From Gammaproteobacteria bacterium (GTDB lineage Bacteria > Pseudomonadota > Gammaproteobacteria > Coxiellales > Coxiellaceae): DNA of 64,000 nt. The translations under genes and the position numbers were made by a program. The notes beneath the pieces were generated by a model. That model was not told the origin of the DNA. It saw only the letters and a list, made by a program, of their open reading frames with translations, and made no database searches. The stretch is from contig JAPLRF010000066.1 of NCBI GenBank assembly GCA_026399315.1, forward strand, positions 11,540-75,539, written 5' to 3'. Every line of letters starts with the position of its first letter. Position 1 is the first letter of the stretch. Below are positions 1 through 9,849 of the stretch, piece by piece.

Positions 1-453
1 CGCGATGAATGTGTGAAATTTTCTTATAATTCAAGATTAGACACGATTCAAGCGGTTGTTGCTGATCATGTCCTATCAACTAAGTTAAATCACATTACAG
101 AATCACGCATTCGCAATGCAAATTATTTAGACAGTTCACTGAAATCAATCTCAGAAATTATTATTCCAAATCGTGAAAGTGATATTAAGCAGGTTTATCA
201 TTTGTACTCTATCCGCTGCGAGCAGCGTGATTCTTTGAAGAATTATTTAATTAAAAACGGCGTGGATGCAAAAATTCATTATCCGGTTCCGATGCACTTA
301 CAGTCCGCAGCAAAAGCATTTGGATATCAAAAGGGTGATTTTCCAGTAACAGAAATGATTTGTGCGCAAACTTTGTCATTACCAGTGCATGAATTTATTA
401 CGAAAGAAAATTTAGATTGTATGATTGATCTAATTAAAAAGTTTTATTTGTAG
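1..453 (+). CDS. DegT/DnrJ/EryC1 family aminotransferase, C-terminal part (5' end outside window)
   Basis: Frame open from base 1 (RDECVKFSYNSRLDTIQA...); KIHYPVPMHLQ...GDFPVTE...LSLPVHEFIT matches the DegT C-terminus and the downstream paralog. Confidence 0.85.
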   Translation, partial: RDECVKFSYNSRLDTIQAVVADHVLSTKLNHITESRIRNANYLDSSLKSISEIIIPNRESDIKQVYHLYSIRCEQRDSLKNYLIKNGVDAKIHYPVPMHLQSAAKAFGYQKGDFPVTEMICAQTLSLPVHEFITKENLDCMIDLIKKFYL

Positions 454-474
454 AGACGCGATTTATCGCGCCTC
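453..474. repeat. REP-like palindrome GAG-A-CGCGAT-TT-ATCGCG-C-CTC
   Basis: Near-perfect inverted repeat between two DegT genes; no T-tract follows, so not a clear terminator. Confidence 0.5.
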
Positions 475-504
475 AGATATATCTTGTCTCATAAGGATGA
501 TGCA

Positions 505-1629
505 ATGAGCACAGCAACTGAAATCAAACTATCCGTCCCCTTTGTCGATTTTAAACAACGCTATGCCTTATATCGAAACGAAATATTACCCGCTGTCGAC
601 GAAGTTTTTTCATCAGGCAACTATATTTTAGGGCCTTATGTCGAAGAATTGGAAAAATCTTTATCACAATATTTAGATTGCCCCTACGTTTTAGGTATAA
701 ACGACGGTACTACCGCCTTAATTTTAGCGTTGAAAGTATTGAATATCGGCCCAGGCGATGAAGTAATCGTGCCAGTTAATTCATTTATTGCTTCTGCTGG
801 TGCTGTTGTTGCGGTAGGCGCTACACCTGTTTTTTGTGATGTGTGCGATGATCTCAATATCGATACCGATCAAATTGTAAATCATATTACGGTTAAAACA
901 AAAGCCATTATGCCTGTGCATTTAACAGGTCGGCCTGCTTCTATGCCTGCAATTATGGACATAGCCAGAAAACATAATTTGTTTGTCATTGAAGATGCAG
1001 CACAATCCATTGGTGCAAAATTTGAGAATCAAATGACAGGAACAATCGGTGATATTGCTTGTTTTAGTTTGCATCCTTTAAAAAACCTTTATGCTTATGG
1101 CGACGCTGGTATTATGGCTGTCAAAAATAAAGATCATTATGAAAAATTGAAATTATTGCGCAATCATGGATTAGCTGATCGCGATACCTGTGTCACATGG
1201 GGCATAAATGCACGTATTGACAGCTTGCAAGCAAAATTGGTGTCTATTGGTTTAACGCATTTAGATGCGTGGAATGCAGCTCGCCGTAAGAATGCATTTA
1301 ATTATCAGAGCACGCTTAAAAAATACGTTCGTGTTCCAACAGAAACAAAAAACATTTTTTCTGTTTATCATAATTTTGTCATATTGACTGATAAACGTGA
1401 TGCACTGGTACATTACTTAAGAGAGCAAGGTGTTGATACGCGCGTGCATTATCCTATTCCGCTGCATTTACAGCCCGCTGCAAAAAGTTTGAATTATAAA
1501 ATGGGTGATTTTCCTGTTGCAGAACGATTGGCTGCAGAAATGTTGAGTTTGCCAATTTATGCAGAATTAACGGATGAAGCGGTTGGTTATGTGATTGCCA
1601 AAATACAGGAATTTTTTGATGGAAAATAA
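505..1629 (+). CDS. DegT/DnrJ/EryC1 family PLP-dependent sugar aminotransferase
   Basis: VPFVDFKQRY, NDGTTALILALK, EDAAQSIGA, FSLHPLKNL; aaggatg upstream of ATG 505. Confidence 0.9.
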   Translation: MSTATEIKLSVPFVDFKQRYALYRNEILPAVDEVFSSGNYILGPYVEELEKSLSQYLDCPYVLGINDGTTALILALKVLNIGPGDEVIVPVNSFIASAGAVVAVGATPVFCDVCDDLNIDTDQIVNHITVKTKAIMPVHLTGRPASMPAIMDIARKHNLFVIEDAAQSIGAKFENQMTGTIGDIACFSLHPLKNLYAYGDAGIMAVKNKDHYEKLKLLRNHGLADRDTCVTWGINARIDSLQAKLVSIGLTHLDAWNAARRKNAFNYQSTLKKYVRVPTETKNIFSVYHNFVILTDKRDALVHYLREQGVDTRVHYPIPLHLQPAAKSLNYKMGDFPVAERLAAEMLSLPIYAELTDEAVGYVIAKIQEFFDGK

Positions 1630-2422
1630 TATTTATAAAAATGGTTATGCGATTATTGATTTCAAAAAAACAAATTATATCAATCTTATTCAAGATCAAA
1701 TCAATTTACTTTTTTTTTCTGATCCAGCGGGATTTCATAAGAAAAGTATTGATGATAATCAGCGTCTTTTTCTCATCAAGAAAACACTCGATTGTATAGT
1801 AGAAAGAAATTTAGTAAAAAATTTATTGCTTGACAATAAAGCATGTATTACGTCCCTATTGGGGCTTGATGTTGATATTCAAACAGGTGCCTATTTGCGA
1901 ATTTCTCGCCCAAATTTGGAAGGAGATCACATTGATTGGCACCGTGATACTTTTTACGGAAATTCAAATTGGGAATTGAATTTCTGGTTCCCTGTTTTTC
2001 CGCTTGAAGAAGGTGCGGGTTTAAAAGTGATTGAAGGTTCGCATTTATTACCCCCGAATAATGTTCGCCATGTTAAGGAACAGAATGCATTTCGTAAAAA
2101 TGTCACGAAGGGATCGCTTGCAAATGAATTGGGGTTTCAATATGCACCCAAATCTGAAGATGCAATAGAGGAAATGGATCAATCGAAAATTAAATTATTA
2201 AGACCGGAAGTAGGGCAGGCTGTTTTATTCTTTGGACACATGATTCACCGTGCTCAAAATTTTTCAACTAAAACCAGAGTGAGTATTGATGTGCGTGTAA
2301 AACATATGCTAGCACCGACAAATACTAAGGCAGGCTATTACCAGCCTTTATTAAGGAGTGATATTGTACGTTGCATTGAAAAAATGAATTTAATAGCCCA
2401 AGGTGAGCTTTGTGAAAATTAA
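1619..2422 (+). CDS. Phytanoyl-CoA dioxygenase (PhyH)-like Fe(II)/2OG oxygenase
   Basis: DHIDWHRDTF ... GSHLLP ... FFGHMIHRAQNFS..R; start overlaps previous stop. Confidence 0.7.
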   Translation: MENNIYKNGYAIIDFKKTNYINLIQDQINLLFFSDPAGFHKKSIDDNQRLFLIKKTLDCIVERNLVKNLLLDNKACITSLLGLDVDIQTGAYLRISRPNLEGDHIDWHRDTFYGNSNWELNFWFPVFPLEEGAGLKVIEGSHLLPPNNVRHVKEQNAFRKNVTKGSLANELGFQYAPKSEDAIEEMDQSKIKLLRPEVGQAVLFFGHMIHRAQNFSTKTRVSIDVRVKHMLAPTNTKAGYYQPLLRSDIVRCIEKMNLIAQGELCEN

Positions 2423-2426
2423 TTTA

Positions 2427-3065
2427 ATGAAAAATTATCCTTATACAAAGCGTGATATTACACTGCGCGCTCAAACAAAAACGCTCGAAGACAGACTCAT
2501 TGCGCAACAATTTGGAAAAGAATTTTTTGATGGCACGCGTGATCAAGGTTATGGCGGCTTCAATTACAACCCAAAATATTGGCAGCCTGTCATTCCTGAC
2601 TTTCAAAAACGCTACCATTTAACTGGAAAAAGCAGTGTTTTAGATGTCGGTTGTGCAAAAGGATTTATGTTGTATGACATGGCACAATTAATTCCTGATA
2701 TTACAATTAAAGGTATCGATGTTTCAGAATATGCGATTGAAAATGCAATCCAAGATATAAAACCCCATTGCCAAGTGGCTTGTGCGACCCATTTACCTTT
2801 TGCTGATAACACTTTCGATTGTATTATTTCAATCACGACATTGCATAATTTAGAACGTCCAGAATTGATAAAAGCATTGCAAGAAATTGAGCGCGTAAAA
2901 CGCCATCACAGTTTTATTACCGTTGATGCATATCATGATGATGCAGAAAAAGAACGCATGTATGCGTGGAATTTAACAGCTAAAACAGTTTTGCATGTTG
3001 ATGAATGGAAAGAGTTGTTCAAAGAAGCGGGTTATACCGGCGATTACTATTGGTTTATCCCATGA
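2427..3065 (+). CDS. Class I SAM-dependent methyltransferase
   Basis: SVLDVGCAKGFML, TLPFADNTFDCIISITTLHNLE-type motifs; alternative GTG start at 2412. Confidence 0.8.
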   Translation: MKNYPYTKRDITLRAQTKTLEDRLIAQQFGKEFFDGTRDQGYGGFNYNPKYWQPVIPDFQKRYHLTGKSSVLDVGCAKGFMLYDMAQLIPDITIKGIDVSEYAIENAIQDIKPHCQVACATHLPFADNTFDCIISITTLHNLERPELIKALQEIERVKRHHSFITVDAYHDDAEKERMYAWNLTAKTVLHVDEWKELFKEAGYTGDYYWFIP

Positions 3066-4069
3066 ATATAGACAATAAACAAAAAATTAATTTATTTTAC
3101 CAAATGCTCCGCATCCGGATGATTGAAGAAGCGATCGCAGAAAATTATCCAAAACAAAAAATGCGCACGCCAGTGCACTTATCCATTGGCCAAGAAGCGG
3201 CAGCGGTGGCCAGCGGCGCCGTTTTGAGAAAAACAGATTATGCTGTTGGCAGTCACCGCGCGCATGCCCATTATTTTGCAAAAGGCGGCAATTTGAACGC
3301 AATGATTGCGGAATTACATGGCAAAGTAACGGGTTGTTGTCGTGGCCGCGGTGGCTCCATGCATTTGATTGATCAGTCCGTGGGATTTATGGGCAGTACT
3401 GCAATTGTGGGTAATACGATTCCCATCGGCGTTGGTTTGGGGTTATCTATTCAGTTAAGTGCGGATGATCGTATTTGCTGTATTTATTTAGGGGATGGCG
3501 CTGTTGAAGAAGGTGTTTTTTATGAATCCCTTAATTTTGCGGTATTAAAGAAATTACCTGTTTTATTTGTTTGTGAAAATAATTTATATTCTGTTTATAC
3601 GCCATTAACTAAACGTCAGCCTTCTGGCAGAAAAATACATGAATTTGTTAACGCGATTGGTGCTGAAACAGATTTAGTGGAAGACGGTTATAATGTTTTG
3701 GCTTGTTATCAATCGTTACAAAAAATGACGGATAAAGTGCGCACAGGAAATGGCCCGGGATTTGTAGAAATTTACACGTATCGTTATCGTGAACATTGCG
3801 GTCCGAATTATGACAATGATATTGGCTATCGCAGTATTTCAGAATATGAATCATGGAGACAAAACGACTCTATAGAATCTTACCGAAAAATATTATTGAA
3901 AGAAAATATGCTTTCTGAAAAAGAAATTGACAATATGAAAATGATTATCACGCAAGAAATCATAGACGCATTTGATTATGCAGAGCGTTCTCCCTTTCCC
4001 GATAAACAAGAAGCTGTGACGGGTGAATATGCACAAAAAATGCTGGAGGAGCTTTCATGCGTCAATTAA
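3062..4069 (+). CDS. Thiamine-diphosphate-dependent dehydrogenase E1 component, alpha subunit
   Basis: HLSIGQEAAAV, GSHRAHAHYFAKGG, GRGGSMHL, GDGAVEEGVFYESLNFA...ENN ThDP motif. Confidence 0.88.
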   Translation: MNIDNKQKINLFYQMLRIRMIEEAIAENYPKQKMRTPVHLSIGQEAAAVASGAVLRKTDYAVGSHRAHAHYFAKGGNLNAMIAELHGKVTGCCRGRGGSMHLIDQSVGFMGSTAIVGNTIPIGVGLGLSIQLSADDRICCIYLGDGAVEEGVFYESLNFAVLKKLPVLFVCENNLYSVYTPLTKRQPSGRKIHEFVNAIGAETDLVEDGYNVLACYQSLQKMTDKVRTGNGPGFVEIYTYRYREHCGPNYDNDIGYRSISEYESWRQNDSIESYRKILLKENMLSEKEIDNMKMIITQEIIDAFDYAERSPFPDKQEAVTGEYAQKMLEELSCVN

Positions 4070-5112
4070 CTTATACGCAAGCAATAAATGAAGCTTTGCA
4101 CATGGCAATGGCTGAAAATAACAAATTAATTTGCTATGGACTTGGAACAGATGATCCAAAAAATATTTTTGGAACAACCCAAAACCTACAAGAACGATTT
4201 GGTGTTGAGCGTGTTTTTGACACGCCCACTTCCGAAAATGCAATGACAGGTGTTGCGGTTGGTTGTGCATTGGGTGGCTATCCTTCGGTAACGTCACATC
4301 AACGACTAGACTTTTTTTTATTGGCAATGGATCAGCTTGTGAACTCTGCAGCAAAATGGCATTACATGTTTGGTGGTCAAAATGCTGTTCCCATTGTTAT
4401 TCGATTAATTATGGGGCGTGGTTGGGGACAAGGTCCAACACACTCACAAAATTTACAGTCGTGGTTTGCCCATATACCAGGTCTGAAGGTGGTATCCCCA
4501 ACATCCGCTTATGACGCGAAAGGATTAATGTTGGCGAGTATTCGCGACAATAACCCCGTTGTATTTTTAGAACATCGTTGGCTGCATAACAGTGTGAGCG
4601 AAGTGCCTGAAAAGGATTATGAAATTGCTTTAGGCAAGGCAAAAGTGGTTCGCCATGGAACGGATATTTCTTTAGTCGGTATGTCTTATATGATTGTTGA
4701 AGCAATGCGTGCTGCTGATTATTTGGCGCAATTTAATATTCATTGCGAGATAGTGGATCTACGCACAATCAGACCACTGGATTGGGAAACCGTTTTTACT
4801 TCTGTTCGAAAAACAAAGCGTTTATTGGCATTAGACACGAGTCAACCGATGTGCTCGGTTGCCAGTGAAATTGTTGCTAAGGTAAGTAGCACATTATTTT
4901 CTGATTTAAAATCTTCACCTCAAATGTTGGCAAATCCAGATAGCCCTGAACCCACCAGTTTCGGTTTAACAAAATATTATCACCCATCAGCAAAAGACAT
5001 TGTGGCGCTAGTGGCAAAAATGCTGGGAAAAGAGATATCAACGGCTGCATTGGAAATGCAAACCACTTGTCCGCATGATGTTCCTGGCGATTGGTTTAAG
5101 GGGCCGTTTTGA
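4057..5112 (+). CDS. ThDP-dependent dehydrogenase E1 component, beta subunit (transketolase-like)
   Basis: TYTQAINEALHMAM, DTPTSENAMTGVAVG, HSQNLQSWFAHIPGLKVVSPTSAYDAKGL. Confidence 0.88.
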   Translation: MRQLTYTQAINEALHMAMAENNKLICYGLGTDDPKNIFGTTQNLQERFGVERVFDTPTSENAMTGVAVGCALGGYPSVTSHQRLDFFLLAMDQLVNSAAKWHYMFGGQNAVPIVIRLIMGRGWGQGPTHSQNLQSWFAHIPGLKVVSPTSAYDAKGLMLASIRDNNPVVFLEHRWLHNSVSEVPEKDYEIALGKAKVVRHGTDISLVGMSYMIVEAMRAADYLAQFNIHCEIVDLRTIRPLDWETVFTSVRKTKRLLALDTSQPMCSVASEIVAKVSSTLFSDLKSSPQMLANPDSPEPTSFGLTKYYHPSAKDIVALVAKMLGKEISTAALEMQTTCPHDVPGDWFKGPF

Positions 5113-6155
5113 AAATGATGCGCGCTGCTGTATTGATAAAACAAAATGAGCCATTAGCCATTTTAAATAATGTATTAATACCAAAACCCAAAAGGGGTCA
5201 AGTGTTAGTTAAAATTGCCTTTGCGGGATTATGTCACAGTCAATTAATGGAAATTGATGGAAAACGCGGTGACGATAAATATTTACCGCATTTATTAGGG
5301 CATGAGGGTGTTGGCACTGTGATTGAAATTGGTGACGGTGTGACAAAAGTTCAAGTGGGTGATGAAGTGATATTAGGTTGGATCAAAGGGGAAGGCTTAG
5401 AAGGCGGCGCTTCACAATATGAAACATCAGATGGTTTGATCATTAATTCAGGCTCAGTCACAACCTTTAGTGAATATGCCATTGTCTCTGAAAATAGACT
5501 AACTAAAAAGCCTGAAAACACATCATCAGAATTGGCGGTGTTATATGGTTGTGCTATTCCAACGGGATTAGGCATGGTTTTAAATGCGGTACCAGAAAAT
5601 TTTACAGGCACCGTTGGTTTTATTGGATTAGGTGGGATAGGATTGAGTGCGTTATTGTCGACAAAAATACGGCGTTTTGAAAAAGTGATTGCAATTGATG
5701 TTAATCCAGAAAAATTAGCTTTAGCAAAAGAATTGGGTGCAACGCATGTGATTAATCCGCTGAAAGAAAACATCCATGAAACCGTAAAAAAATTAACGAA
5801 TAATGCGGGATTGGATTATTGTTTTGAATCAGCCGGTAGTGTAAAAACCATTGAAATGGCCTTTGAAGTAATTAGGCGTAGTGGCGGTCAATGCATTTTT
5901 GCCTCACATCCACCAGCACATGAAAAAATTGCATTGGATCCCTTTGAATTAATTTGCGGAAAACATATACATGGTTCGTGGGGTGGTGCTAGCATTCCCG
6001 ATCAGGATATACAAAAGTTTGATGAATATTATCAAAAAGGATTTTTGCCTTTAGATAAATTAATCAGTAAACAATATAAACTAGAAAATATTAATGATGC
6101 GATTGTAGATTTAAAGAATAAAAAAATTGCAAGGGCGTTGGTTTGTTGTCACTAG
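5109..6155 (+). CDS. Zinc-dependent alcohol dehydrogenase (MDR family)
   Basis: GHEGVGTVIEIGDGV, GCAIPTGLG, GLGGIGLSAL. Confidence 0.85.
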   Translation: MKMMRAAVLIKQNEPLAILNNVLIPKPKRGQVLVKIAFAGLCHSQLMEIDGKRGDDKYLPHLLGHEGVGTVIEIGDGVTKVQVGDEVILGWIKGEGLEGGASQYETSDGLIINSGSVTTFSEYAIVSENRLTKKPENTSSELAVLYGCAIPTGLGMVLNAVPENFTGTVGFIGLGGIGLSALLSTKIRRFEKVIAIDVNPEKLALAKELGATHVINPLKENIHETVKKLTNNAGLDYCFESAGSVKTIEMAFEVIRRSGGQCIFASHPPAHEKIALDPFELICGKHIHGSWGGASIPDQDIQKFDEYYQKGFLPLDKLISKQYKLENINDAIVDLKNKKIARALVCCH

Positions 6156-6164
6156 GAGAGTCAT

Positions 6165-6956
6165 GTGAAATGTAATTTATGTCATTCAGATAGCCAATCA
6201 TTAATCAATTTTGGCAATTTCCCCATTGCACATCATTATTTAAAAACACGTGAGCAAAAGGAATTGGAATATCCATTTGAACTGGGATTTTGCAATTGCT
6301 GTAATCATGTATTTATTGCTAATCCTATCCCTTCAAAAATTTTATATCAAAACTACGTTACCCTAAGCGATTGGAAGCATGAGCCTGACATTATGCGTTT
6401 ACTTGATTTAATCCAAACTCATGTTACTGATAAAAATGCAAAAGTATTGGAAATTGGGTGTAACGATGGAAAATTTCTTAATCTATTGAGAACTGCTGGT
6501 TACACTAATTCTGTAGGTATTGAACCAACCGAAGACGCTTACCTATCCGCCACTCAAAAAGGCATAAAAGTAATTCGTGGTTTTTTTAATGATGAAACTA
6601 CAAAGGAATATAATAAAACCCATGGTAAATGTGATTTTTTAGTGATACGCCAGGTTTTGGAACATATTGGAGACTTGCACTATTTTGCTTCCATGATGGA
6701 AAAAGTGCTGTCACCGGGTGCTTTTGTGCTGATAGAAGTACCTGATTTTGAAACATGTGTGACTCATAATGACTATACGTTGTGGGAAGAGCATATTAAT
6801 AATTTTACATACGAGACTCTTAAGTTTTTTCTATCGAAAATTAATGTTGATATATTAAGTTATGAAAAATTTCTTTTTTCTGGAACTTGTCTTCGTGTCA
6901 TTGGAAAATTACCCGATATTCATTCCAACTGTAAAAAACACAAAAAAATGCTTTGA
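6165..6956 (+). CDS. Class I SAM methyltransferase with N-terminal zinc-binding domain (C-methyltransferase type), N-terminal part of a split gene
   Basis: CNLCHSDSQ...FCNCCNHVF zinc-binding region, VLEIGCNDGKFL; continues in another frame at 6953. Confidence 0.75.
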   Translation: MKCNLCHSDSQSLINFGNFPIAHHYLKTREQKELEYPFELGFCNCCNHVFIANPIPSKILYQNYVTLSDWKHEPDIMRLLDLIQTHVTDKNAKVLEIGCNDGKFLNLLRTAGYTNSVGIEPTEDAYLSATQKGIKVIRGFFNDETTKEYNKTHGKCDFLVIRQVLEHIGDLHYFASMMEKVLSPGAFVLIEVPDFETCVTHNDYTLWEEHINNFTYETLKFFLSKINVDILSYEKFLFSGTCLRVIGKLPDIHSNCKKHKKML

Positions 6957-7381
6957 TGACAGAAAATATTGCCTTATATGGAGAAAGATGGCCGCAATTT
7001 AAACTAAAAGTAAATATTTTTTTTTCGGAGTTAAAATCGGCAGGAAAAAAAATTGCATTGTATGGCGCAGGAAATCGAACAGCCGCTTTTATCAATTTTA
7101 ATAATATTTTACAATATATTGATCTTGTTGTTGACGATCAAATTGAAAAACAGACGCTATTCATGCCTGGATCTTATTTGCAAATTCTGCCCAGTGAACA
7201 GCTTGAGGAACAAAATGTAGATATTATTTTTATGGCTGTTAACACTGAATGTGAAGTGCGTGTTATGAATAAGCATGCAAGCTTATTAAAAAAGGGAGTT
7301 ATTTTTTACTCGATACTCCCACCAAGTGATTTTCTTCCTTCTTTTTGGAAAGATTTTAAAGAAATTGAAAATTATGTTTAA
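6953..7381 (+). CDS. C-terminal domain of C-methyltransferase-type protein (split or frameshifted from preceding ORF)
   Basis: GKKIALYGAGNRTAAFINF, VDDQIEKQ...PGSYLQI; aligns with C-terminal part of the intact paralog at 8611-9849. Confidence 0.7.
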   Translation: MMTENIALYGERWPQFKLKVNIFFSELKSAGKKIALYGAGNRTAAFINFNNILQYIDLVVDDQIEKQTLFMPGSYLQILPSEQLEEQNVDIIFMAVNTECEVRVMNKHASLLKKGVIFYSILPPSDFLPSFWKDFKEIENYV

Positions 7382-7399
7382 ATTTATTGGTTATAATTT

Positions 7400-7924
7400 A
7401 TGAAAATAAAACAAGAAACATCTGATGTTTATTATTTAGCCGGCCCTGATATTTTTCTTGAAAAAAATGATCTGAATCAGCTTGCTACTTTGGCATTTAA
7501 CAGTAAAAGACAAAGAGCGCGATATTGTGCGCACGAAAATAAAGAGAGTGGTACACATGAAATGTTTGAGGTATTTACCAATCAAACTTATATTCGTCCT
7601 TTAAAACAAGAACAAAAAATATATTCTTTTCATGTTATTCAGGGCAGTGTTGATATTTATTTGTTTTCAGAAAAAGGTGAATTGACTGATAAAATTTCCT
7701 TAGGTGACTTCCAGTCCGGAAAACCATTTTATTTTCGTGCGCCAATAAACACGTATCGAACGTTGGTTACTACCTCTGAATTTCTTTTATATAACGAAGT
7801 AACTGCTGGTCCATTTAAAAAAGAAGATACTATTTTTGCTCCTTGGGCGCCATTGGAAGATGATGTTGAGGGCATTGCGCAGTTAAGAGCAAGATTACAC
7901 GCCCATAAGACGTCTTGCCAATGA
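7400..7924 (+). CDS. WbuC-like cupin-fold protein
   Basis: RQRARYCAHENKESGTHEMFEVF...Y.RP.KQEQKIYSFHVIQGSVDIYLF. Confidence 0.65.
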   Translation: MKIKQETSDVYYLAGPDIFLEKNDLNQLATLAFNSKRQRARYCAHENKESGTHEMFEVFTNQTYIRPLKQEQKIYSFHVIQGSVDIYLFSEKGELTDKISLGDFQSGKPFYFRAPINTYRTLVTTSEFLLYNEVTAGPFKKEDTIFAPWAPLEDDVEGIAQLRARLHAHKTSCQ

Positions 7925-8614
7925 TTCGTGACCTTCTAGAGACCGTCCACCATCTACCAAAATTGACTGACCCGTGATGAAATTAGCATTATTGCTGCAG
8001 AAAAAAGAAACGGCATTGGCAATATCTTGCGCTTCACCTAATTTATTTAATGGCGTTATGCTTTTAAGTAAATCTGTTATTTGATTATTATCATTGTAAA
8101 AATCACGATTTGATTCCTTTAAAATAGTACCTGGTAAAACACAGTTAAAAGTAATGCTATATTTCCCGAAAGATACGGCATAATATTTTGCTAGATGCTC
8201 TAAAGCAGCCTTACAAATATGATATGCAACAGGCTGTTCTTGTGTGATAAAGGTGCCTGAAGGTGATCCAATGAAAACAACTGCACCGCCGTTTACCATA
8301 GCGTTAGGAATCAAATTTTCCAATAAATATTGTGTTGATTGGATGGAAATTCGAGCTTCTGTCTCTATATCGTCGGGTTTAGCCCTATTCTTTTGTGAAA
8401 AAACAATATAATTAAAATGAAGCTTGTTTATTCTGATGAATGATATTGATTTTTCAAGACTAGAATGATCAGTTAAATCCGCTTGAATAAATTCCCCATC
8501 CCACTCGCTTTTATTTCGAGACAGGACAGTGACTTTATCGCCACGTTTAGTAAAGGTGCGAGCGATTTCTAATCCAATCCCCTTTGAACCACCTATAATC
8601 AACGCTGTTTTCAT
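7895..8614 (-). CDS. Short-chain dehydrogenase/reductase (SDR)
   Basis: ALIIGGSKGIGLEIA, YHICKAALE, ITGQSILVDGG. Confidence 0.88.
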   Translation of the reverse strand: MKTALIIGGSKGIGLEIARTFTKRGDKVTVLSRNKSEWDGEFIQADLTDHSSLEKSISFIRINKLHFNYIVFSQKNRAKPDDIETEARISIQSTQYLLENLIPNAMVNGGAVVFIGSPSGTFITQEQPVAYHICKAALEHLAKYYAVSFGKYSITFNCVLPGTILKESNRDFYNDNNQITDLLKSITPLNKLGEAQDIANAVSFFCSNNANFITGQSILVDGGRSLEGHESLARRLMGV

Positions 8615-9849
8615 GCATATTCCAATTGATCTGAAGTAATCACTTTGACAGTTGGTAATGGAACAATCAGTGTTGATTTAAAACTCGCTAGTTTTTTACA
8701 AATAGCATCTTGAAATCGCCAAGCTAAAATAAGCACCACAGAATCTTTATCCAACTTTACATCTGCTAATTGCCGAACAGGAATGTGTAAACCGGGGCTA
8801 TAAGTGCCGCATTTTCTGGAATTGTCATCAATCAAATTAGTAATATATTTATCCAATCCAAAGTGGTAAATCAGTGTTGTAGACGTTGCGGATGCACCAT
8901 AAGCAACTATTTTTTTGCCCTTGTGCTTTGCTAGTTCAGAAATAAGGTTTACTTTTAACGCTTCAATTTTATTTGCCCAGCGACTAAAATACTCTGGATT
9001 TACATTCTCATGTATTTCATTTTGCATGAAAATTTTAACGCTAGAATCAATAAGGTGTTCTGATGATTCTCTTGCAAAATAATAACGCAACGATCCGCCT
9101 TTAGTAGGAACATGTTCAAATCGAATCGGTTTTAATTTAAATTTTGCAAAAAAGCGTGTTAACGGCAAAATTGAAAAATATGACAAATGTTCATGGTAAA
9201 CAAAATCAAAAACCATGTTGTTAACCATATCAAGTAGATAGGAAGATTCAATAATTAAAACGCCATTATCGGCCAATAAATATTCGATGCCTTGCGTGAC
9301 CTCGCGCAAATTATCAATGTTTGCAAAAACATTATTCAAAGTAATCAGATCGGCAGCGCTATGTTTTGCATTTATACTTTTTGCCAACGACAAATCAAAA
9401 AATGCGGGTATGGTTTCAATTCCACGGCTTGTAGCATTTTCAGCGATTTTCTCACAGGGTTCAACGCCTAATACGCTACACCCTTTTTGCTGAAAACAAC
9501 TGAGCAGAGTGCCATCGTTACTCCCAATGTCGATAACCAGATTGCCCCCTTTTAGACTTAAATTACCCGCAACCTGGTTAGCGTAAGACGCAAAATGTGA
9601 ACTCAGATCAGACGAGCTTGTTGTCACATAGATATAGTCACTATAAATTGTTTCTGGGTTGACAACATATTCAATTTGCACAAATTGGCAATCGTTGCAT
9701 TGAAACAAGTCTAGCGGATAAGTGGGTTGGTTTTGAAGTTTATTGAGATATTCATCACAGAGTGCAGTTGGGGTTAGTGGTAATACGTTGCTTAGGTTTT
9801 TGCCGTCACATAATCTGCATGTTTCTCTTCTGTAGTAATTCCCAGTCAT
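8611..9849 (-). CDS. Class I SAM methyltransferase, zinc-binding C-methyltransferase type (full length)
   Basis: CRLCDGKNLSNVLPLTPTALCDEYL, LVIDIGSNDGTLLS, HEHLSYFS, KKIVAYGASATSTTLI. Confidence 0.88.
   Translation of the reverse strand: MTGNYYRRETCRLCDGKNLSNVLPLTPTALCDEYLNKLQNQPTYPLDLFQCNDCQFVQIEYVVNPETIYSDYIYVTTSSSDLSSHFASYANQVAGNLSLKGGNLVIDIGSNDGTLLSCFQQKGCSVLGVEPCEKIAENATSRGIETIPAFFDLSLAKSINAKHSAADLITLNNVFANIDNLREVTQGIEYLLADNGVLIIESSYLLDMVNNMVFDFVYHEHLSYFSILPLTRFFAKFKLKPIRFEHVPTKGGSLRYYFARESSEHLIDSSVKIFMQNEIHENVNPEYFSRWANKIEALKVNLISELAKHKGKKIVAYGASATSTTLIYHFGLDKYITNLIDDNSRKCGTYSPGLHIPVRQLADVKLDKDSVVLILAWRFQDAICKKLASFKSTLIVPLPTVKVITSDQLEYA

Noticed and set aside
13-1629. Tandem DegT genes as an assembly duplication
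   Set aside because: The proteins are clearly diverged outside conserved motifs, so these are paralogs rather than duplicated contig sequence.
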